Shown one piece after another: positions 1 through 4,100 of a stretch of DNA of 5,083 nt (position 1 is the stretch's first letter; each line of letters begins with the position of its first letter). Source of the DNA: Candidatus Sumerlaeota bacterium (lineage in GTDB: Bacteria; Sumerlaeota; T1SED10-198M); NCBI GenBank assembly GCA_003554345.1, contig PWGE01000444.1, positions 1 through 5,083 of the forward strand, in the 5' to 3' direction. The translations under genes and the position numbers were made by a program. The notes beneath the pieces are model-generated. The model ran no database searches. It was not told the origin of the DNA and saw only the letters and a program-made list of their open reading frames with translations.

Positions 1-285
1 CTCCGGGTAGACCTGTTTTCCCTGAATGGGGACGTGCTCTTCAACGCCATTACCCTTGCCCCCGGAGCCGGCTGGGAGCGCTTCTTTGATACCAATAATC
101 CCCAGGGCAGCTATGATATGGATAAGTGGTTTGGGAGTTTTTGGTATGGAAGGTTTGAACCACAAAGACACAAAGTACACGAAGGTAAGAACGAAGAAGA
201 ATGGTTTTTTGCTCTGCTGGGTAAGACACCAGAGCAAAAGGCTTCCAGCCTGACGGCTATTATCCCGCAGGGATGGCAAGCTTAA
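1..285 (+). CDS. C-terminal end of a TupA-like ATP-grasp protein (5' end outside window)
   Basis: Frame 1 is open from the first base to a TAA at 283-285, giving 94 residues of a protein that begins upstream. The opening part reads RVDLF, then LFNAITLAPGAGW, and ends DMDKWFGSFW near base 144. This matches the end of ATP-grasp domains of the TupA type, where RVDLY, (Y/F)FGE(L/I)T, P-x-S/G-G and a final D-x-x-(L/F)G are typical. The same motifs recur at the end of the large fusion gene in this window, with about 10 of 23 residues identical over the core. Such ligases are known from teichuronopeptide and capsule loci, where they are thought to join an amino compound to a carboxylate. Two oddities: the glutamate expected after the aromatic residue is alanine here (FNA instead of FGE), and from about base 157 the frame runs into a DNA repeat, so the last 43 or so residues and the stop are repeat-derived. 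What precedes this domain cannot be seen. Confidence 0.75.
   Translation, partial: LRVDLFSLNGDVLFNAITLAPGAGWERFFDTNNPQGSYDMDKWFGSFWYGRFEPQRHKVHEGKNEEEWFFALLGKTPEQKASSLTAIIPQGWQA
207..239. repeat. Inner hairpin of repeat module 1
   Basis: TTTTGCTCTG (207-216) and CAGAGCAAAA (230-239) form a perfect 10-bp stem with a 13-base loop. It lies between the left arm and the conserved core. It shares no sequence with the inner hairpins of modules 2 and 3. It sits inside the coding tail of the upstream gene and is not followed by a T run, so it is unlikely to be an intrinsic terminator. Confidence 0.7.
261..285 (+). repeat. Conserved repeat core 1 with GCA-triloop hairpin
   Basis: The core reads TATCCCGCAGGGATGGCAAG followed by CTTAA. 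ATCCC (262-266) pairs with GGGAT (270-274) around a GCA loop. The same core recurs at 775-799 with one base changed (GTTTAA instead of GCTTAA), and as a variant at 996-1020. The TAA ending this copy is the stop codon of the upstream ATP-grasp frame. Confidence 0.75.
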
Positions 286-357
286 TTTCTTAACTTTGTG
301 CCCTTCGTGCCTTCGTGGTTCAGAACTCTTAATGCCGTCATGGTTCAAAAGAAAAAT

Positions 358-744
358 ATGCATATAGAAGCCATAGGCAAGAACATAGTCCACTGCTCAA
401 TCAAGGTACACAAAACCCTCGGCCCTGGGCTCCTGGAATCAGTATACCAGAAATGCCTGGCATACGAACTGGAGCAACTCGGACATAAAGTGCAGTGCGA
501 AGTGATGCTTCCTATCAAATATGGTCCTATCACGCTGGAAGAAGGCTACAGGGTGGACATGCTCATTGATGACCTGGTGATAGTTGAAAATAAAGTAAGC
601 GAAGCGATTCTGCCCATACACGAAGCCCAGCTCTTAACCTACTTGAAAATGAAGAAGCTGAGCCTGGGATACCTCCTCAACTGGAACGTACCTGTAATGA
701 AGCAGGGTATAAAACGAATTTTAAATGATTACTGGCCTGAATAG
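358..744 (+). CDS. GxxExxY protein, PD-(D/E)XK nuclease-like
   Basis: From ATG 358 the product is 128 residues, the usual size of the GxxExxY family. It carries VHKTLGPGLLESVY (residues 17-30), containing the name motif G24-L-L-E27-S-V-Y30. It then has YRVD (D67), IVENK (E77, K79) as a D...ExK nuclease-like core, LPIHEAQLLTYLK (85-97) with a QxxxY-type element, and a C-terminal NVPVMKQGIKRI. These are family hallmarks and all appear intact. The biochemical role of the family is not settled; the PD-(D/E)XK relationship implies nucleic-acid binding or cleavage, which is inference. In-frame starts upstream are ATG 340 and GTG 298, but both lie in repeat DNA and family alignment begins near 358. 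No clear ribosome binding site precedes any of them; only AAAAGAAAAA stands before 358. The gene sits between repeat modules 1 and 2 rather than in an operon with the glycan genes, so it is probably a passenger linked to the repeats. Confidence 0.85.
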   Translation: MHIEAIGKNIVHCSIKVHKTLGPGLLESVYQKCLAYELEQLGHKVQCEVMLPIKYGPITLEEGYRVDMLIDDLVIVENKVSEAILPIHEAQLLTYLKMKKLSLGYLLNWNVPVMKQGIKRILNDYWPE

Positions 745-774
745 AGGAAAGGAATGAACCACAAAGGTAGTTTA

Positions 775-799
775 TATCCCGCAGGGATGGCAAGTTTAA
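775..799 (+). repeat. Conserved repeat core 2 with GCA-triloop hairpin
   Basis: The sequence is identical to core 1 except for one base. ATCCC (776-780) pairs with GGGAT (784-788) around a GCA loop, followed by TGGCAAGTTTAA. Here the core precedes the inner hairpin, whereas in module 1 it follows it. Confidence 0.75.
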
Positions 800-811
800 G
801 CTTGCTGGTAT

Positions 812-845
812 GAACCATTGAAACTGCCTTGCATTTCAATGGTTC
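812..845. repeat. Inner hairpin of repeat module 2
   Basis: GAACCATTGAAA (812-823) and TTTCAATGGTTC (834-845) form a perfect 12-bp stem with a 10-base loop. Pairing continues outward imperfectly through CTGG and CCAG, and then AAGTTT and AAACTT. The hairpin bears no resemblance to those of the other two modules. No T tract follows, so a terminator role is not supported. Confidence 0.75.
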
Positions 846-995
846 TACCCCAGAAAACTTAATTCTTAACTTTGTGCCCTTCGTGCCTTTGTGGTTCAAA
901 ATTCTTAATGCCTTTGTGGTTCAAAAAAAGAAAAAGATTAACCACAAAGACACAAAGTACACGAAGATAAGAACAAGGAAGAAGGTGTAATCACT

Positions 996-1020
996 TAACC
1001 CGAAGGGTTGGCAAGTTTTA
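996..1020 (+). repeat. Variant repeat core 3 with GAA-triloop hairpin
   Basis: AACCC (997-1001) pairs with GGGTT (1005-1009) around a GAA loop, followed by GGCAAGTTTTA. Compared with cores 1 and 2, the second base pair is swapped from T-A to A-T on both sides, so the stem is kept while the sequence changes. The loop also changes from GCA to GAA, still fitting GNA. Confidence 0.72.
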
Positions 1021-1047
1021 TCTTTGCGGTATCCCCGCAAAGATAAA
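1017..1047. repeat. Inner hairpin of repeat module 3
   Basis: TTTATCTTTGCGG (1017-1029) and CCGCAAAGATAAA (1035-1047) form a perfect 13-bp stem with a 5-base loop. It is followed by TTTCTTCCTTT, a broken T-rich run, so weak terminator activity between the GxxExxY gene and the large gene is possible. Each module has a comparable hairpin in a similar place, which makes a structural role in the repeat more likely. Confidence 0.75.
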
Positions 1048-1122
1048 TTTCTTCCTTTGTGCCCTTAGTGCCTTCGTGGTTCTAAATTCTTAATGCCTTA
1101 GCGGTTTAAAAACATAATCATT

Positions 1123-1127
1123 GGAAG
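1123..1127 (+). promoter_or_regulatory. Likely ribosome binding site of the large fusion gene
   Basis: GGAAG, continued as GGAAGAAG to 1130, stands four bases before ATG 1132. The spacing is short but usable. Together with the in-frame TAG at 1099-1101 and no other in-frame ATG, GTG or TTG between them, it fixes the start at 1132. I could not pick out a convincing promoter in the repeat DNA upstream. Confidence 0.6.
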
Positions 1128-1131
1128 AAGC

Positions 1132-4100
1132 ATGGCAGATACTTGGAAAGTCAAAATTAAAGACAACCTCCAGATAGTAGTCCCCGCAGATATAAGCAAC
1201 CAGACCACCTACGTCCTCTTAGAGCAGGAAGACTGGTACGAGCCGGAGATTGAGTTCATCCGTATCCTCTCCGAGCCTGACTTTACAGCTCTAGATATGA
1301 ATACCGGCTGCGGGATATATGCCTTGACCCTGGCCAATGAGATGGATGGCAGGGGCAAGGTTGTTGCACTGAATCCTGACGAACATTTTCAGCAAAGCGT
1401 GGAAGCTAACAAACTTCAGGGGTTGATAAGCACGGAGCAGGGAGAAGGTGGGTTTGACTTTATTCGCTTAGGGGATACAGAACCTGACAGAGATCTGCTC
1501 TCCCAAGGCGACCCCCTGATAATGTTCCCCGCCACAGAGAACAATATCCGTTTCTTTCAAGACCAAGGCTTAAAGTTATACAAACATATCCCAGCCCTGA
1601 ACATACTTGCACCCTACACAGAAGACTATACTCCTTCCATCCTGTTCGCCTGCAGCCAGGAGAGAGCAGCCAGGCTGGAGCAGGACGAACTTCTGGTATT
1701 CCAGCCAGAGCAGGAAGTCCCAGCACATCTCAAATGGCAGGATGTAATGCATGCTTGGCCTTTCGCCAGAGGGCAGATGCAGAGATGGCAGGGCGAAGCA
1801 GTAGATACCGAATACCAGACAGCCCTGAACACCTTTCTGTCTTCCATGGATAAGGACCATGACTTATCAGCCCGATACTCACTTCTGAAGCAAAGCCTCA
1901 ATCTTTTTAACGCCCTCCAGGATGAACATATAGCCAACACCTTGGCTTTAATCCGAATCAATTCAGACCTGGGCTACAGGGAACAGGCCGCTACACTCGC
2001 TAACCAGTTCCTTCAAGGCATCGGCAAAACGCTGACCCTGAAAATGGACCGGCCTTTTGTGTCACCTTCCAGTGCCTTTGATCTTAGGCCAGTGAAAGAA
2101 GACCTTGGTAAGTGGCTCTCAGCTGCGATTATGTACGCCTTAGAGACCCAAAGAGCCTATACAAGTTATCATAATCCCCAGGAGCACATCCCGGTCCTCA
2201 GCCAGGCAAACAAGCTGCCTGACACCCCCCTGGAGATACAGAGAAGACTGGCCTTGTGCGCTATGCGTATAGGGAAGAATGTGAATATTCAGCCTAGTAG
2301 TAGGCTTTTGACTGATGAGCATATGAACCCTGGGGTTTGGAGAGAATTGGGTGGTGTGGCTCCCACAGATAACAATATCCAAGAACATAAGCCCCAGACA
2401 CCTAGTTCTGACTGCCTCAATATAGCCATGATCACTCCTTTTTTTTGGCCTGCCCAGGCTGGCATGGAGATGTTTTTTCATAATCTGGCTACAGAGTTCA
2501 CTAAAAAAGGTCATAATATCAGTCTCTTTGCTCCTGAATATAAAAGCAACTACAAAGAAATTGATGCCGATTATCAGCTTATACGCTTTGAAAAAGTAGA
2601 TGACTTGGCCAGGAACTTCAGCAAAATCCACCAGCAAAGCAGGTTTGACGTAATTCTGGTCCAGTCTGCCTGGCAGGCGGCAAGTATCGCACTGAAGCTG
2701 AAAGAAAAGTTTGGTGTGCCGGTAATTCTCAGAACACACGGCTTAGACATTCAGAAAGATGCAGAGGTCGGCTACGGATGGAGGCTGGACCCGGAAAAAG
2801 ACAAAGTGATTTGCGATAATTTGCGAAGAGTTGATGCCTGTATTGCCATAAGCAGTCATGTCAAAAAAGAAATACAGGAAATAGACTCATCAATTCCCGT
2901 CGAAGTAATAAATAACGGTGTGGATACAGAGTACTTCAACCCTGAGAAGAACAACTGGGTATCAAATAAGTTCAATATACCCAGGAAGCATTTTAAAATT
3001 CTTATGGTGGGCAGAAATAACAAAAAGAAGTCTTTCCACCTGGGGTTGGAAGCTTTTGCTCTGGCCCTAAAGCAAAATCCAGATATGACTTTAATTCATG
3101 CCGGGCAACAGGAAAACGGTGTTGACCTAAAAAAGCATGCCAGACAGCTGGGGATATCAGATAACTTTGTACAGACTGGTAAAGTTGATTATTACCAGAT
3201 TAACAAACTGTATCAAAGCTGTGACATCTTCCTCTTTCCCTCCAAGGCCGAAACATTCGGCAGCGTGACTATAGAGGCAATGGCGTGTGGGTTACCGTGC
3301 ATAGAGTTTGATTATGGGGCTAACTGGGATAAAATTGAGCATGGTGTTAACGGCTTTATTATCCCTTATGGGGATACAAACAGCATGTCTGAGCGTATTC
3401 TGGAGTTGGTGTCTGATAAGGACAAGTATAGGGAGTTTTCAGAGAAGGCACGGGAGTATGTGGTTGAGAACTTTAGTTGGGATGCTATTTCGGAGAAGTA
3501 TTTTAGAGCGCTGAAAACATTCGCGAAAAAACAAGATTTTGAAATAAAAGACACTCTGAATTTGAAACAGTGGTTGATTGATACAGAAATTAAATATAGC
3601 GGGTATATTAATAAATTAAAAAGAAGAAAAGTGAGCTCAAGCGATCCACGCACGCCAGAGCAACTTAAAATAGGTGGGATGGTAGGCGGGGACAGGATGA
3701 GTGATTATCATCATGGATATGGTAAATATTATGCTAAATATCTATATCCTTTACTTAACAAAGAAAATCTTACCATTGTAGAATGTGGTGTACTCAAAGG
3801 TACGGGTTTAGCTATCTGGTCAGACTTATTCCCAAAAGCCAGAATAATTGGTTTAGATATAGATTTATCGCATATAAAAGAGAATATAGATTTCTTAGAA
3901 AAGCAAGGTGCATTTCAAAACAATAATATTGAGTTGCATGAGTTTGATCAATTCTTAGACAATAAAAATTTTTTTTCGAAATTATTAGCAAACGATAAAA
4001 TAGATATATTCATAGATGATGGTTGCCATTTTGACGAAGCAATTTTAAAGACCTTAAAATCAGCATCTCCTTTTTTAAATACGAATTTTGTGTATTTTAT

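Larger units (their letters stand above)
157..356. repeat. Palindromic repeat module 1 (AACCACAAAG family)
   Basis: The left arm at 157-191 starts GAACCACAAAGACACAAAG, and the right arm at 287-321 ends CCTTCGTGGTTC. By hand alignment, 28 of 35 positions of the left arm match the reverse complement of the right arm. Between them lie a 10-bp hairpin (207-239) and a conserved core (261-285). A right-hand tail (322-356) with CTTAATGCC and GGTTCAAAA repeats in all three modules. The left arm and core are inside the coding tail of the upstream ATP-grasp gene. The tail runs right up to the GxxExxY start codon. The arms have a 9-base internal rhythm (CCACAAAG, ACACAAAG, ACACGAAG). The type of element is not established. 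Confidence 0.8.
756..939. repeat. Palindromic repeat module 2, with shortened left arm
   Basis: This module starts 11 bases after the GxxExxY stop. The left arm is cut to GAACCACAAAGGTAG (756-770). It is followed by the core (775-799), a 12-bp inner hairpin (812-845), and a full right arm (863-897) almost identical to that of module 1. The tail (898-939) repeats TGCCTTTGTGGTTCAAA at a 25-base spacing. AAGTTT (792-797) and AAACTT (855-860) extend the inner stem outward, so most of the module could fold into one long structure. No gene was found in the 745-1131 gap; modules 2 and 3 fill nearly all of it. Confidence 0.78.
940..1112. repeat. Palindromic repeat module 3
   Basis: The left arm (940-966) is the same 27 bases as in module 1 and continues as ATAAGAAC. 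The variant core is at 996-1020 and the 13-bp inner hairpin at 1017-1047. The right arm (about 1049-1082) reads CCTTTGTGCCCTTAGTGCC and then TTCGTGGTTC. The tail, with TTCTTAATGCC and GCGGTTTAAAA, ends near 1112, about 20 bases before the large gene begins. The module directly abuts the tail of module 2. Its tail supplies an in-frame TAG (1099-1101) that bars any upstream start for the large gene. Confidence 0.8.

Noticed and set aside
26-253. A 75-codon + strand frame overlapping the upstream gene
   Set aside because: Frame 1 shows ATP-grasp motifs over the same bases; the alternative frame is partly repeat-derived and has no recognisable content.
1017-1057. Intrinsic terminator before the large gene
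   Set aside because: The stem is good, but the following T run is broken by C residues, and equivalent hairpins lie in the other modules without T runs. At best a weak terminator.
157-1112. CRISPR array
   Set aside because: The repeats are long, inverted and unevenly spaced, with only three copies and a gene between them; there are no regular spacers or cas genes.
1460-1961. Three overlapping - strand open frames of 88-111 codons
   Set aside because: They overlap each other in different frames and lie antisense to the FkbM-like domain; cysteine- and tryptophan-rich translations look like shadows.
2140-2739. A 199-codon open frame on the - strand
   Set aside because: It is wholly antisense to the fusion gene, crossing the helical and GT4 parts whose protein motifs are clear on the + strand. 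Its own translation shows no recognisable domain.
3308-3653. Short open frames on both strands over the end of the GT4 domain
   Set aside because: They overlap the EX7E region and C-terminal helix, which read well in frame 1; no independent start signal or family match.
3516-3670. Gene boundary between the GT4 and methyltransferase modules
   Set aside because: The composition step suggested separate genes, but the frame is unbroken through the linker and I see no start with a ribosome binding site that would favour a second gene; an internal start at the ATGs near 3679 or 3697 cannot be excluded.
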